In this document: one piece after another, positions 28,529-39,315 of the stretch
Position numbering within the stretch: position 1 is the stretch's first letter
How the letters are laid out: each line of letters starts with the position of its first letter
Source of the DNA: Colwellia sp. MB02u-6
Lineage (GTDB): Bacteria > Pseudomonadota > Gammaproteobacteria > Enterobacterales > Alteromonadaceae
Direction: 5' to 3'
Length of the DNA stretch: 64,000 nt
Assembly: GCF_014077095.1 (NCBI RefSeq)
Contig: NZ_JACGVG010000027.1
Coordinates: forward strand, 558,001 to 622,000
Notes under the pieces: generated by a model
Told to the model about the DNA's origin: nothing
The model's database searches: none
What the model saw: only the letters and a program-made list of their open reading frames with translations
Translations under genes and position numbers: made by a program

Positions 28529-29418
28529 TGAGTGCATCAGTTGTAGCACAAAGGTTGTCGGTTGAAAACTTATCATCGATGACCTTGGCTAAATTAACCG
28601 CTTTTGGTCAACAACTTTTGTTGCCTCACTCAGATAGCAGCAAATTAGATACTGAGATACTGATTTGCTTTGTTATAGAAAAGCCAAGAAGTTTTTTATT
28701 AACTTGGCCAGAACATAAGTTATCTACCAGCCAAGCAAAGCAATTGGCTGAATTGATGTTGCGCAGAGTTCAGGGCGAACCTATCGCCTATATTGTTAAA
28801 TTACGTGAGTTTTGGTCATTACCACTGCAAGTTTCACCTGCGACTTTAATTCCGCGCCCAGATACTGAAGTGCTAGTTGAATTGGTGTTAACTCATCATC
28901 AAGCAGCAGGACTAAGTTGTTTGGATTTAGGCACAGGTACAGGTGCTATTGCCCTAGCTTTAGCCTCAGAGCGACCTCAATGGCAAATAGAAGCAGTAGA
29001 TTATAGCGATGAGGCCGTTGCGCTCGCCAAGGTTAACGCCGACAACTTAGCGCTAACACAAGTTAACATTTATCAAAGTGATTGGTTTAATCAGATCGCT
29101 GATGATAAGCGCTTTGACATTATCGTCAGCAATCCTCCGTATATCGATGAACATGATTATCACCTTAATGAAGGGGATGTCAGGTATGAGCCTAAAACCG
29201 CATTAGTTGCTGCGGATAATGGCTTAGCTGATATTAAAGTTATTGCTCACCATGCAGTTAACTTTTTAAAACCGGGTGGCTTTCTGTATATTGAACATGG
29301 CTTTGAACAAAGCAAAATGGTGCAAAAAATTCTAGCAGATTTAGCTTATAGCGAAATCCAAACAATTAAAGATTACAATCACAATGACCGAGTTACTTGG
29401 GCTTGTTACTCTGCATAA
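28528..29418 (+). CDS. prmC: Release factor glutamine methyltransferase
   Basis: A 296-residue SAM-dependent methyltransferase acting on the GGQ glutamine of RF1/RF2. It has an N-terminal helical substrate-binding domain, the SAM motif LDLGTGTGAIALALA and the catalytic SNPPYI. The GTG start overlaps the prfA stop (TAGTG), indicating translational coupling. Confidence 0.96.
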   Translation: MSASVVAQRLSVENLSSMTLAKLTAFGQQLLLPHSDSSKLDTEILICFVIEKPRSFLLTWPEHKLSTSQAKQLAELMLRRVQGEPIAYIVKLREFWSLPLQVSPATLIPRPDTEVLVELVLTHHQAAGLSCLDLGTGTGAIALALASERPQWQIEAVDYSDEAVALAKVNADNLALTQVNIYQSDWFNQIADDKRFDIIVSNPPYIDEHDYHLNEGDVRYEPKTALVAADNGLADIKVIAHHAVNFLKPGGFLYIEHGFEQSKMVQKILADLAYSEIQTIKDYNHNDRVTWACYSA

Positions 29419-29454
29419 AGCACAACACTAAAAAAGAAACTTAACGGAGTTACC

Positions 29455-29829
29455 ATGCTTAAAAATTTACATATGACCATTGCGATGATCAGTGTTTTAC
29501 TTTTTACTTTTCGTTTTGCCTTAACCTTAGCTAATTCAAATAAATTAACCTTGAAATGGTTGAGAATTGCCCCACATATTATCGATACCTTATTACTGGG
29601 TCTTGGGGTCGCGTTATGGATTCAGTTAGCGATAAATCCAGTAGAACAACTCTGGTTTGCCGAAAAACTGGTTGCCGTGTTGGCTTATATTTTTACCGGT
29701 TACTACACCCTGAAATTGGCGCGAAATCGTGCCATGCAAATTATTGGTTTTTTGGGCGCAATAGGTTGGATAATGCTGATTGTTCGTATCGCCATAAGCA
29801 AGGAATCCGTATTTTTAGCTGGCTTATAA
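29455..29829 (+). CDS. sirB2: SirB2 family membrane protein
   Basis: A 124-residue protein with four hydrophobic segments. The pattern LKNLHMTIAMISVLLFTFRF, PHIIDTLLLGLGVALWI and a basic YYTLKLARN is the SirB2/YchQ family, of unknown molecular function. Same position as E. coli ychQ, between prmC and sirB1. Confidence 0.9.
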   Translation: MLKNLHMTIAMISVLLFTFRFALTLANSNKLTLKWLRIAPHIIDTLLLGLGVALWIQLAINPVEQLWFAEKLVAVLAYIFTGYYTLKLARNRAMQIIGFLGAIGWIMLIVRIAISKESVFLAGL

Positions 29830-29841
29830 GCGGCTAAAATC

Positions 29842-30099
29842 ATTACCAAATCCATTAAGTTAGTGGCTATTCAGAGCTTGTTAGCTGTTTGATGAAAAGT
29901 TTGATTTTTCATATGATTATTCAATATGTAGGGAATTACAGGCAGTTATCAAAGCACTGGAAAAATCCGAAAGGTTTATTTTTAAAGGCTTACAGTCTGC
30001 GTTATTGATTTTAAAAATTGAAGGACCATTTTCTGCAACCAATGCTCTAAGCCTTTTAAATCTCGCTAAGTGGGAAGAAACTTATTGGCATTGGTATAA
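29842..30099. mobile_element. MITE-like element between sirB2 and sirB1
   Basis: The left end, ATTACCAAATCCATTAAGTT, and the reverse complement of the right end, TATACCAATGCCAATAAGTT, match at about 14 of 17 core positions, so the 258-bp segment is bounded by imperfect terminal inverted repeats. The left end also resembles the TAATACCAAATTGATTAA end of the 20123 repeat. E. coli has no such insertion at this junction. No transposase is present. Confidence 0.5.
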
Positions 30100-30106
30100 G
30101 TATTAA
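29885..30106 (+). pseudogene. Open frame without start codon inside the MITE-like element
   Basis: After a TAG at 29882-29884 a frame of 73 sense codons with no ATG, GTG or TTG runs to TAA at 30104. It reads like protein (for example RFIFKGLQSALLILKIEGPF and AKWEETYWHWYKY). A second short ATG frame (29892-30008, 38 codons) overlaps it. I do not recognise either; a decayed gene or a chance frame within the element are both possible. Confidence 0.3.
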
Positions 30107-30123
30107 ACACTAATAGAGTATGC

Positions 30124-30924
30124 ATGAACGATTTATTGTTATCAGAAATTAAATCTGAAGAAAATGAACTATTACAAACTTTTTTATTAATAGAAGAGTT
30201 TATTTTTGGTAAAAAAACGGCTATTCAAAGTGAACTGGATGACCTAGTGGGTTATTGCCAAAGTGAAACTGATGAAATCAAAGATCCCATTGAACGTGCT
30301 GAGATATTGATTAATGCTTTGTTTATTGATCAACTTTTTATTGATAAACAGCAGCAAAATTGGCCAGTAATGTCATATCAGGTGTCATCAGCGTTAACGC
30401 ATAAACTGGTTTCACCTATCTTAAAATCGGTACTTATTGCTTATGTAGCTAATGCTTGTGATTGTCAGACTGACATTGTTTTTGTCCCAGAAAAAGCCAT
30501 GTTAAGAATTATTTGTGATGACAGTTATGCCATTATTCTTGATCCTGTTACCGGTGAGTCGCTAAATTGGCACGAGCTTGATACTCGCATGAGTGAAATT
30601 TCAGGTGACCCATTTGAAATCACCCTAGACATAATGAAACAAGAAAGCCTAGTGCTTGAACATATCACCAGTCTAAAAGCGGCTTTTATACGAGAACAGG
30701 CTTACGATAACGCACTCAAATGTGTGGATATGTTATTGGCACTGAATCCAAATGATCCCTTTGAACGTCGCGACCGTGGCTTTTTATTACATCAACTTGA
30801 TTGTTTTAAAGTCGCCTATGATGATTACCAATACTTTGTTGAGCAATGCCCCAAAGATCCTGCGGCGCAGCTATTAAAGCTTCAGTTAGATAAAATTTCA
30901 ATTGCAGATACCATATTGCATTAA
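30124..30924 (+). CDS. sirB1: SirB1 family protein (transglutaminase-like plus TPR)
   Basis: A 266-residue cytosolic protein. The first about 170 residues are the SirB1 N-terminal transglutaminase-like fold (AEILINALFIDQLF, SVLIAYVANA, IILDPVTGESLNW) and the C-terminal 70 residues form TPR helices (REQAYDNALKCVDMLLALNP). It corresponds to E. coli ychA upstream of kdsA; the molecular role is unknown. Confidence 0.85.
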   Translation: MNDLLLSEIKSEENELLQTFLLIEEFIFGKKTAIQSELDDLVGYCQSETDEIKDPIERAEILINALFIDQLFIDKQQQNWPVMSYQVSSALTHKLVSPILKSVLIAYVANACDCQTDIVFVPEKAMLRIICDDSYAIILDPVTGESLNWHELDTRMSEISGDPFEITLDIMKQESLVLEHITSLKAAFIREQAYDNALKCVDMLLALNPNDPFERRDRGFLLHQLDCFKVAYDDYQYFVEQCPKDPAAQLLKLQLDKISIADTILH

Positions 30925-31017
30925 CAAAACTTACCGGTTAAAAAGTCGGCTTAAGCGTCATTTATAAGAATAATAACAATAACAATACCGTAACTTGAAA
31001 AATCATAAGGATAAGTA

Positions 31018-32280
31018 ATGCAAGATTCAGTCGTGGCTAGCATGCCATTGATCACCAACGACGCTACAGTACTTGGAATTCTAGCGCTAATTTTAGGCTT
31101 TGTTTTTTATACCTCAAGCAGCAGTAACACCGCTTGTCGCTCATTTTATAAGTATGTGCCTGCACTGTTAATGTGCTATTTGTTACCATCGCTTTTAAAT
31201 ACTTTTGGTATTGTTAGTGCTGAAGTCAGTCAAGTTGATGAAGTGGCAAAATATTATTTATTACCCGCTTGTTTAGTCTTATTGACGCTTAGTATCGACA
31301 TTAAAGCTATTGCTGGCTTGGGTAGTAAAGCCATTATTATGTTTTTAACTGGTACCGTTGGCGTAATCATAGGTGGGCCAATAGCATTATTAATTGTTTC
31401 AGCTGTATGGCCTGAGTTAATTGGGGTTTCAGGCCCAGACGCGGTATGGCGAGGCATGGCAGCGCTGGCGGGAAGTTGGATTGGCGGCGGCGCTAATATG
31501 CTTGCCATGAAAGAAATTTACGGTGCTGATGGCAAAATATTCACCATTATGGTGACGGTAGATATTGTTGTTGCCAATATTTGGATGGCCATTTTACTTT
31601 ATATGGCGGCAAACCATAAGCGCATTGATGCAAAAAATGGTGCAGATACTTCAAGCATTGATCGATTGATTGAAAAAGTTGAAGCTGAAACCAAAGAAAA
31701 TTCAAAACAACCTGAACTAAAAGATTACATGCTCATTTTAGCTGTTGGCTTTGGTGCTGCCGGTTTAGCACATTTAGCGGCTGATTACTTAGTGCCCTTT
31801 TTTCAAAACAGCTATCCTGAGTTAAAGAAATTTAGCTTGCACAGTAAATTATTTTGGATCATCGTATTAGTCACTACTATCGGTTTAGCACTTTCCTTTA
31901 CTAAAGTGAGAAAACTAGAGGCGGTAGGAGCTTCAAAGGTTGGTAGTAGTTTTCTTTATATTTTAGTCGCCACTATTGGTTTGCATATGGATATTACGCA
32001 AATTGTTGAAGCGCCTAAATATATGGTGATTGGTTTAATTTGGATGGCCGTGCACGTAGGCTTATTATTTGCGGTACGTAAGTATATTAAAGCGCCAGTA
32101 TTTTATTTAGCGGTTGGTAGTAAAGCTAATATTGGTGGCGCAGCATCGGCACCCGTTATTGCCTCGGCATTTCATCCGTCATTAGCACCTGTTGGGGTTT
32201 TGTTAGCTGTTTTTGGTTACGCATTAGGCACTTACATGGCATGGTTATGTGGCCAGTTGTTAAGAATTATTGGCAGCTAG
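31018..32280 (+). CDS. DUF819 family multi-pass membrane protein
   Basis: A 420-residue integral membrane protein with about ten to eleven hydrophobic segments in two halves separated by a charged cytosolic loop (about residues 200-240). GSWIGGGANMLAMKEIYG and SKANIGGAASAPVIASAFHP are paired glycine-rich motifs typical of the DUF819/YjcL transporter-like family. The transported substrate is unknown. AAGGAT lies six bases before ATG. It is inserted between sirB1 and kdsA, which are adjacent in E. coli, and reads in the same direction. Confidence 0.85.
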   Translation: MQDSVVASMPLITNDATVLGILALILGFVFYTSSSSNTACRSFYKYVPALLMCYLLPSLLNTFGIVSAEVSQVDEVAKYYLLPACLVLLTLSIDIKAIAGLGSKAIIMFLTGTVGVIIGGPIALLIVSAVWPELIGVSGPDAVWRGMAALAGSWIGGGANMLAMKEIYGADGKIFTIMVTVDIVVANIWMAILLYMAANHKRIDAKNGADTSSIDRLIEKVEAETKENSKQPELKDYMLILAVGFGAAGLAHLAADYLVPFFQNSYPELKKFSLHSKLFWIIVLVTTIGLALSFTKVRKLEAVGASKVGSSFLYILVATIGLHMDITQIVEAPKYMVIGLIWMAVHVGLLFAVRKYIKAPVFYLAVGSKANIGGAASAPVIASAFHPSLAPVGVLLAVFGYALGTYMAWLCGQLLRIIGS

Positions 32281-32299
32281 AATCGCCGCAAATCTATAG

Positions 32300-33160
<861 letters not shown>

Positions 33161-33295
33161 TTACTTCAAGTTAGCTTGTACGGTGGGTCATACTAGGTTA
33201 ATTAGGTATTGTTGAGCTTACTAAGTTAGTAGCAATTGCTAGTGGCTACTTTTAGTCACAAAAACACATCGTTTACTAAAATACTGACTACAAAT

Positions 33296-33323
33296 AAAAA
33301 GGGCGCTATTAAGCGCCCTTTTT
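33296..33323. terminator. Bidirectional Rho-independent terminator kdsA / symporter
   Basis: AAAAAGGGCGCT and AGCGCCCTTTTT form a 12-bp stem around ATTA, between convergent genes. Confidence 0.9.
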
Positions 33324-33343
33324 CTATATGAGTAGTGCCATGA

Positions 33344-34684
33344 TTAACGGTTATTCAAGTGATGGAAGTCAATGTCTTCAATATTTTTACCCGCTTGAGG
33401 GTCATTAAATACCGCTTCATCAAATTGATCTTCAGACTTACCGACAATAACCGTTACCATACTATCACCCGTCACGTTAACCGCGGTACGTGTCATATCT
33501 AGTAAGCGGTCTACACCAATAATTAGCGCAATGCCTTCAACAGGTAAACCGACCTGCTCTAGCACCATAGCTAACATGATTAAGCCAACACCGGGAACAC
33601 CCGCCGTGCCAATTGATGCTAATGTCGCTGTTAATATCACCATTAAGTAATCAGTAAGTGTTAAGTCTTGGCTAAATACTTGTGCAATAAATACCGTAGC
33701 AACACCTTGCATAATTGCCGTGCCGTCCATATTAATGGTGGCACCTAATGGCACAGTAAATGAAGCAATGGAGTTCTTAACACCCATTTTCTTTGTTGTG
33801 GTCTCTAAGGTAATAGGTAAAGTCGCATTACTGCTTGAGGTTGAAAATGCAAAAATAGCGGTATCACGCATTTTCTTTAAAAAGACTAATGGGTTTAATC
33901 CAGTAAATAACTTAAGTAAAACAGGATAAGTGACAAAGGCATGCAGTAATAATGCAAAAAGCACAACAAAGAAATACTCTAACAAATTGCCAAAGGTACT
34001 TAACGACACGTCAGTAAATAAGCCGGCTAATAAACAAAATACACCATAGGGCGCAATGTTCATCAAGATAGTAACAAGGCGCATAACCACAACACTCATA
34101 TCTTCAAAAAGTGCAGCAACACGCTCGCCCGGTTTGCCAGAAAGTGCAATGGCGATACCAAATAATAAAGCAAAAATAATAACTTGCAGCATGTTGCCCT
34201 GAGCAAATGAGGCAAATGGATTACTTGGGAACATTTGAATAAGGGTTTGAGCAAGTGAAGGGGCTTCTCGACTGGTAAAGGTTGTACCCGCCGTCATATT
34301 TACGCCTTCACCAGGGCTAACAAGTAAAGCTAAACCCATAGCAAAGCTAATAGCAATAGCCGTTGTGAGTAAGTACAAACTTATAGATTTACCACCGATA
34401 CGACCTAGCTTAGTGGTATCTTTTAGTGAGCAGGTACCGCAAATTAACGACACGAACACTAAAGGTACGACCAACATCTGTAAACTAGAAATAAATACTT
34501 GGCCAATAACTTCAAAAACACCATCAACTAAAAAGCCACGGACTGAAAAATCAAAGAGGTATAGAGGAATAACAAAATCAGAGCCATCAGGCATCAACCA
34601 TTGTAAAATTGTGCCAGTGAGGATACCCGCAATCATACCGGTAACAATTCGAGCAGTTAAACTTGCTTGCTTTTTTTCAGCCAT
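33344..34684 (-). CDS. Dicarboxylate/amino acid:cation symporter (DAACS family)
   Basis: A 446-residue inner-membrane secondary transporter of the GltP/DctA glutamate-transporter fold, with eight helices and two re-entrant loops. The serine-rich HP1 motif FSTSSSNATLP, the TM7 cation site GATINMDGTA and the HP2/TM8 segment (GTAGVPGVG, DRLLDMTRTAVNVTGDS) are clear. Uptake of glutamate, aspartate or C4-dicarboxylates with Na+ or H+ is expected; which one cannot be set. Single-gene unit. Confidence 0.9.
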   Translation of the reverse strand: MAEKKQASLTARIVTGMIAGILTGTILQWLMPDGSDFVIPLYLFDFSVRGFLVDGVFEVIGQVFISSLQMLVVPLVFVSLICGTCSLKDTTKLGRIGGKSISLYLLTTAIAISFAMGLALLVSPGEGVNMTAGTTFTSREAPSLAQTLIQMFPSNPFASFAQGNMLQVIIFALLFGIAIALSGKPGERVAALFEDMSVVVMRLVTILMNIAPYGVFCLLAGLFTDVSLSTFGNLLEYFFVVLFALLLHAFVTYPVLLKLFTGLNPLVFLKKMRDTAIFAFSTSSSNATLPITLETTTKKMGVKNSIASFTVPLGATINMDGTAIMQGVATVFIAQVFSQDLTLTDYLMVILTATLASIGTAGVPGVGLIMLAMVLEQVGLPVEGIALIIGVDRLLDMTRTAVNVTGDSMVTVIVGKSEDQFDEAVFNDPQAGKNIEDIDFHHLNNR

Positions 34685-35146
34685 ATTTTTCTTATTTTAT
34701 TGAGCGATGCCTTATTATGTTGTTGCAACGAGCAGAAATCAAATAATTAAAGCATAGGGCTGTTGATTTTAGGAAATTATTTTTATTACTGGTTTTTTTG
34801 CTTTTTAATTAAGCTAAGTAGGTAAAAAGTAATGATTGGCGTTAATATGCAATGCTATGAGATTAACCACAAAAAAAGCTTTTTATGCTGCATATGTTAA
34901 GTTGTTTAAATTTTCTTATTGTATTCACTTTTCTTGCAAAATAACCTAGCTGCCAAACTATTGGTGACTTGTCTCAATGAAAAATAGCATTCTGTCTAAT
35001 TTAATTGGCGTAAATTTAATAAATAATCTCCTTAAAACCACACGTTCTAGATAAATTATATTTTTTATGTAAATCACTGACTTTTTTGTAATAATTAAGT
35101 TACTATTAAGTTAATTTATGGTGAGAATTATAGGGATATTCTTTTT
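34685..35146. other. AT-rich divergent intergenic region
   Basis: 462 bp between the symporter (-) and the Ig-like lipoprotein (+). I see no gene, repeat or clear operator. Confidence 0.4.
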
Positions 35147-37702
35147 ATGGCGCTATTTCAACGCTTTACTTTAGTTTTACTGTTTGCAACTTTAGTCGGT
35201 TGTGGCGGCAGTGGCGGTGGATTTGACGAAACCTCAGATGGCAGCGATGGTAGTACACCAGACGCTATAACTATTACTTTAGCTATTTCTGATACCACGG
35301 TTACTGGTGCAGAGCCAGTCACTGTTACTGCAACAGTTATGCAAGGTACAACAGCAGTTGTAAGTAGAGCCGTTACGTTTAATACAGAATTAGGCGTATT
35401 TTCTCCCGTCTCGGGTACTGCATTAACGAACGATAACGGTGTCGCAATAATCACACTCACCGCGGGCAGTATTCGTGGCGCAGCTGAAATATCGGCGACT
35501 ATCTCATCAGGTGAAAGCTCGATAAGCCCTTTAGGGTTTAGCACCCAAGGTGATGATATTGGTGTTGTTGGTGATATAAATATCAGTGTCACCTTAGTTG
35601 ATACTGACGGTAACCCTACTAATACAGTAACATCTTCAAAACCGGGTAAAGCGATCGCTACAATTACGGGTACCAGTACTCCGGTAATTGTTAGTTTTGT
35701 CTCTACAGTCGGTGAAATTCCTATTGGCTCGGCACTTACTAATAGCAGTAATCAAGCATCTGTGGATATATTTTCTGGTGAAAATTTAGGTGCTGGCTCT
35801 ATTACTGCTTCAATTATCAGCGGCGAGACCGGACAAGTGTTATTTGTTGTCGGTTCTTCAACTGTTATTATGGGTAGTGGTACGCCATTTATTGAAAACC
35901 AAGCAGAAGTTAGTCTAGCGCAAATTTCTGCTGGTGGTACGAGTGTGGTCTCAGTATCGATTATCGATGATCAAGGTAACTTGTTTACTGAACCTGTTGA
36001 GGTTAATTTTTCTTCAAGTTGCGCTGTTCAGTCTACAGCTACGCTGAGTAGCCCAATCACTACTTCAAACGGTGTAGCTACGAGTACTTATTTAGCGCAA
36101 GGCTGTGTTGGTAACGACCCTATTAATGTCACAGCAAATGCTGGAGGTATTAATTTATCAGCCAATGCAACAATAATTGTTCTAGCCGCGGATATTGGCA
36201 GTATTGAGTTCGTTTCAGCTACTCCAGAAAATATAGGTATTATTGGCGCGGGTATTGTTGGTGGTTCAGAAAGTTCAACGTTAGTGTTTAAAGTAAAAGA
36301 CACTGATGGCAATCCTTATAATAACCGCGAAGTTAACTTTGCGTTAAATACTAATCGTGGTGGTATTAATTTAAGCCAAAATAATGCGACATCTAACGCG
36401 CAAGGTATTGTCCAAACGGTAGTGAATTCAGGTACTGTTGGGGTGACTGTTCGTGTAACTGCTTCTACTGAAGCGCTAGATGGTTCAATTGTATTTACGC
36501 AGTCGAGCCAGTTAGTGGTATCAACTGGTATACCTGATCAAGATAGTTTCAGTTTATCAAGAGGTGTTGCCAACCCTGAAGCGTGGAGTGTTGATAATGT
36601 TGAAGTACCTGTGACCGTATTGATGGCCGATGCTTTTAACAACCCAGTACCTGATGATACCGCGATATATTTTACTACTGAAGGTGGTGCTATTGAACCA
36701 TCATGTTTAACGCTTAACGGTAGATGTAGTGTTAGTTGGCGTAGCCAAAACCCGAGACCTGCCGGAAAAGCGTTAACTAACAGTTTTTGTTCAGTTGCCG
36801 ATGATGCGGACCGTACTATTTTTTGTGCAAGAACGCCGCTAGAAAACGGCAAAAACTATTTAGGCCAAGAATATGGAGGACGTGCAACGATTTTAGCAAC
36901 AGCCATAGGAGAGGAGTCTTTTCCTGATAAAAATGGTAATGGTCGTTTTGATGAAAGCGAATACACTTTGTTCCAAGGTAAGGATGTTGGTGACAGGCTT
37001 TATGACTTAAAAGAAGCTTTTGTCGATCATAATGAAGATGGTGTATACAACCCTGCAGAGTCTATCGGTGAAACAGGCGGTGAATTAGAAGAGTTCACTG
37101 ACTTTAATTCCAACGGTACTTTTGATATTGAAGATGGTGTATATAATGGTATTTTGTGTGGTTTAAATGATATAACAAACCCCGGTACAGAAGCTGCAAA
37201 TCAATATTGTGCAGATCCTGATGATGAGCCAGACCCAACTAAAAAGTCTGAAAAAGTATCAACTAATGTTCGGGGTTCAACTATTATCGTAATGTCAGGA
37301 AGTTCGCCCTATATGACAGTGACAGCAACAAATGATACGGTTACTGAAGATATTCCAGACCCGGATAATGCTGGCGAGACTATTCCAAACCCTAAGTTTG
37401 ATGCAACTGATACAACACTTTATATCGCGGGTGAAAGTACAGGAACAGTCAGTATTGTAATCGCGGACTTACATAATCAACCTATGCCTGCCGGTACGAC
37501 AGTTACGTTCGATGCCACAGTAGGCTCTGCTGTAAGTACGAGTAGTTACACTTGGCTTGGAGATGCTAGCAATGGTGGTAGCCAATATAGTGTTGCTGTC
37601 AAAGGCGAAGCTGAACCAACGAGTGGGCCGTTAGAAATAAATGTCACAACTCCTGGTGGTGTTACAACGGTGTTTAGCGGTATTAATATTGTTATTCAAT
37701 AG
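35147..37702 (+). CDS. Large Ig-like (Big_1/invasin type) lipoprotein
   Basis: An 851-residue exported protein. The signal peptide ends in LVGCGGSGGG, a lipobox with Cys19 and a glycine linker, so it is a lipoprotein, probably surface or outer membrane. It consists of about six bacterial Ig-like domains with repeated patterns such as VTVTATV...GVAIITLTAG and DTDGNPYNNREVNF. At about residues 605-680 three Asp/Asn-rich loops (DKNGNGRFDESE, DHNEDGVYNPAE, DFNSNGTFDIED) resemble calcium-binding EF-hand/dockerin loops. An adhesion or matrix role is inferred. Followed by a terminator; stands alone. Confidence 0.8.
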   Translation: MALFQRFTLVLLFATLVGCGGSGGGFDETSDGSDGSTPDAITITLAISDTTVTGAEPVTVTATVMQGTTAVVSRAVTFNTELGVFSPVSGTALTNDNGVAIITLTAGSIRGAAEISATISSGESSISPLGFSTQGDDIGVVGDINISVTLVDTDGNPTNTVTSSKPGKAIATITGTSTPVIVSFVSTVGEIPIGSALTNSSNQASVDIFSGENLGAGSITASIISGETGQVLFVVGSSTVIMGSGTPFIENQAEVSLAQISAGGTSVVSVSIIDDQGNLFTEPVEVNFSSSCAVQSTATLSSPITTSNGVATSTYLAQGCVGNDPINVTANAGGINLSANATIIVLAADIGSIEFVSATPENIGIIGAGIVGGSESSTLVFKVKDTDGNPYNNREVNFALNTNRGGINLSQNNATSNAQGIVQTVVNSGTVGVTVRVTASTEALDGSIVFTQSSQLVVSTGIPDQDSFSLSRGVANPEAWSVDNVEVPVTVLMADAFNNPVPDDTAIYFTTEGGAIEPSCLTLNGRCSVSWRSQNPRPAGKALTNSFCSVADDADRTIFCARTPLENGKNYLGQEYGGRATILATAIGEESFPDKNGNGRFDESEYTLFQGKDVGDRLYDLKEAFVDHNEDGVYNPAESIGETGGELEEFTDFNSNGTFDIEDGVYNGILCGLNDITNPGTEAANQYCADPDDEPDPTKKSEKVSTNVRGSTIIVMSGSSPYMTVTATNDTVTEDIPDPDNAGETIPNPKFDATDTTLYIAGESTGTVSIVIADLHNQPMPAGTTVTFDATVGSAVSTSSYTWLGDASNGGSQYSVAVKGEAEPTSGPLEINVTTPGGVTTVFSGINIVIQ

Positions 37703-37730
37703 AGATTAATCATCACCACTTATTAAAATT

Positions 37731-37757
37731 TAAAAACCGCTTAAACAGCGGTTTTTA
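37731..37757 (+). terminator. Rho-independent terminator after the Ig-like lipoprotein
   Basis: TAAAAACCGC pairs with GCGGTTTTTA around a 7-base loop, about 30 bp past the stop codon. Confidence 0.85.
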
Positions 37758-37811
37758 CTTTCCTGATAAATCATATCAAGTAGATAATTTATATCTAATC
37801 CAACGGCAAAG

Positions 37812-38918
37812 CTATTTATTCATCTCTTCAATCAAGAAAGCTGAAATCTCAGCACCTGCAGCCAGGGTTTTATCACGGCTGACGGCACCTAAACCTGTGC
37901 TGTCGGTGAAGGGGGCAATTTCCATCATGTCAGCACCGGTAATTGGATACTGGGCAGCGATAGCGCGCAATATTTGCATTGACTCGTTGGGTGACAAACC
38001 ATCTGGCTCTGGTGTGCCTGTTGCTGCTGCATAGGTTTCATCGAGTGCGTCAATGTCATAGCTCACATAAATTTCATCGATATTATCATCTTTCAATTGT
38101 TGCATTATTTTTGCAATAATCGCTTCGACGCCTTGCTCTTTAAGTTCATGTGCCCAATGTTGCTTAACGCCAAAAGTGCTTTCCCAATGTGCTTTAGGCT
38201 TGCCACTTGAGCGAATGCCGATTTGAATTAAATCACGACGTTCAGTTAAGTCGTCTAAGATGTGTGTGCACCACGAGCCAAAGCATAAGTCGATACCTAA
38301 ACGTTCAACCAATAAATCGGTATGGGCGTCAAAGTGAATAATAGCCGCACGCACGCCTTGTTTTTTCTTCGCTTGTAAATAGGCTTTTGCTAATGGGTAA
38401 CTAACAGAATGATCACCGCCAATACCAAATATGCCTTTGTTAGGAAATTCGGCATAAAAGTCATGTAATACATCTTCTGTGATTGATAACGGGCTAACAG
38501 GAAACTCGCTATTCTGATCTTGATAAAGCGCTTTTCGACAATTGGCAATGGTTGCCTCATTAAGATATTTATCATGTAACAAATGCGGAATAACGCGCAC
38601 GTCGCCTAAATCAAAGGCATTTAAATCAGGGTATTGTTCTAACAATGTTGAGCGCACAAACAAGGGCCCCCAGTTAGCACCACGTAAAATTCCGCCACCA
38701 CAGTCTGAAGCAATGCCAAGAATAACCGCATTAGTCGACTGTGGCAGTTTTTCAATACTTTGTTGCCATAGTGACTCTATATCGTTTGATTGGCCAAATA
38801 AGGCTTTATGTAAACGCTCTTTACGCTCTTTGGCTGTGTTAACGGTAAAAACGCCGTTTCCTGGTGGACATAAGCACTGGTTGATTTTATTTTTAAATGT
38901 TGACCATGAAGTTGTCAT
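37812..38918 (-). CDS. Arginase/agmatinase/formiminoglutamase family hydrolase
   Basis: A 368-residue ureohydrolase with a binuclear Mn site: GIGGDHSVSYP, IHFDAHTDL and SYDIDALDETYAAATGTPEPDGLS contain the His/Asp ligands. The roughly 100-residue N-terminal extension before the core is longer than in E. coli SpeB (306 aa) and typical of a marine subgroup. It would cleave a guanidino compound, releasing urea or formamide; arginine, agmatine or formiminoglutamate cannot be separated by eye. Monocistronic. Confidence 0.82.
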   Translation of the reverse strand: MTTSWSTFKNKINQCLCPPGNGVFTVNTAKERKERLHKALFGQSNDIESLWQQSIEKLPQSTNAVILGIASDCGGGILRGANWGPLFVRSTLLEQYPDLNAFDLGDVRVIPHLLHDKYLNEATIANCRKALYQDQNSEFPVSPLSITEDVLHDFYAEFPNKGIFGIGGDHSVSYPLAKAYLQAKKKQGVRAAIIHFDAHTDLLVERLGIDLCFGSWCTHILDDLTERRDLIQIGIRSSGKPKAHWESTFGVKQHWAHELKEQGVEAIIAKIMQQLKDDNIDEIYVSYDIDALDETYAAATGTPEPDGLSPNESMQILRAIAAQYPITGADMMEIAPFTDSTGLGAVSRDKTLAAGAEISAFLIEEMNK

Positions 38919-39315
38919 GTATATTCTCTTCCTATTAAAAGGTATTGAAATTCATTTAAATGAACGCAAACTACCTGGAGTGATTGTAAAAATTGTTAAT
39001 TCTGGCCATAAAGTGCAGTTATTTCGGTTTCAGCCCTTAAATTTTGCTAAAAAGTCGATTATGATGGCGCCGAAAAGTTCGCGTCATTATAGCTAAAAGT
39101 TGTAAAAAGGCATATATATAAAAATTTTTGCTTGTCAGCTTGCTAATTTACAGATATATCTAATAGTAATTTCAGTCTCAAATTTAATTTTACGTTTCAG
39201 TTTTATTTATGAAGGCAATTTTTTCTTAATGTTTTGCTCGCGCAATATTAAGTCATTCAATGCAAAGAACTGTGGCGCAACTGACATCGTCAGCTTAGTA
39301 GGAATATAAAATAAT
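38919..39315. other. Divergent intergenic region arginase-family / topA
   Basis: 397 bp. A frame read through here on the + strand is antisense to the hydrolase and not credible. No clear promoter or operator is recognised. Confidence 0.4.

Noticed and set aside
38542-39096. 184-codon + strand frame
   Set aside because: It is antisense to the arginase-family gene, whose motifs are clear, and has no family features.
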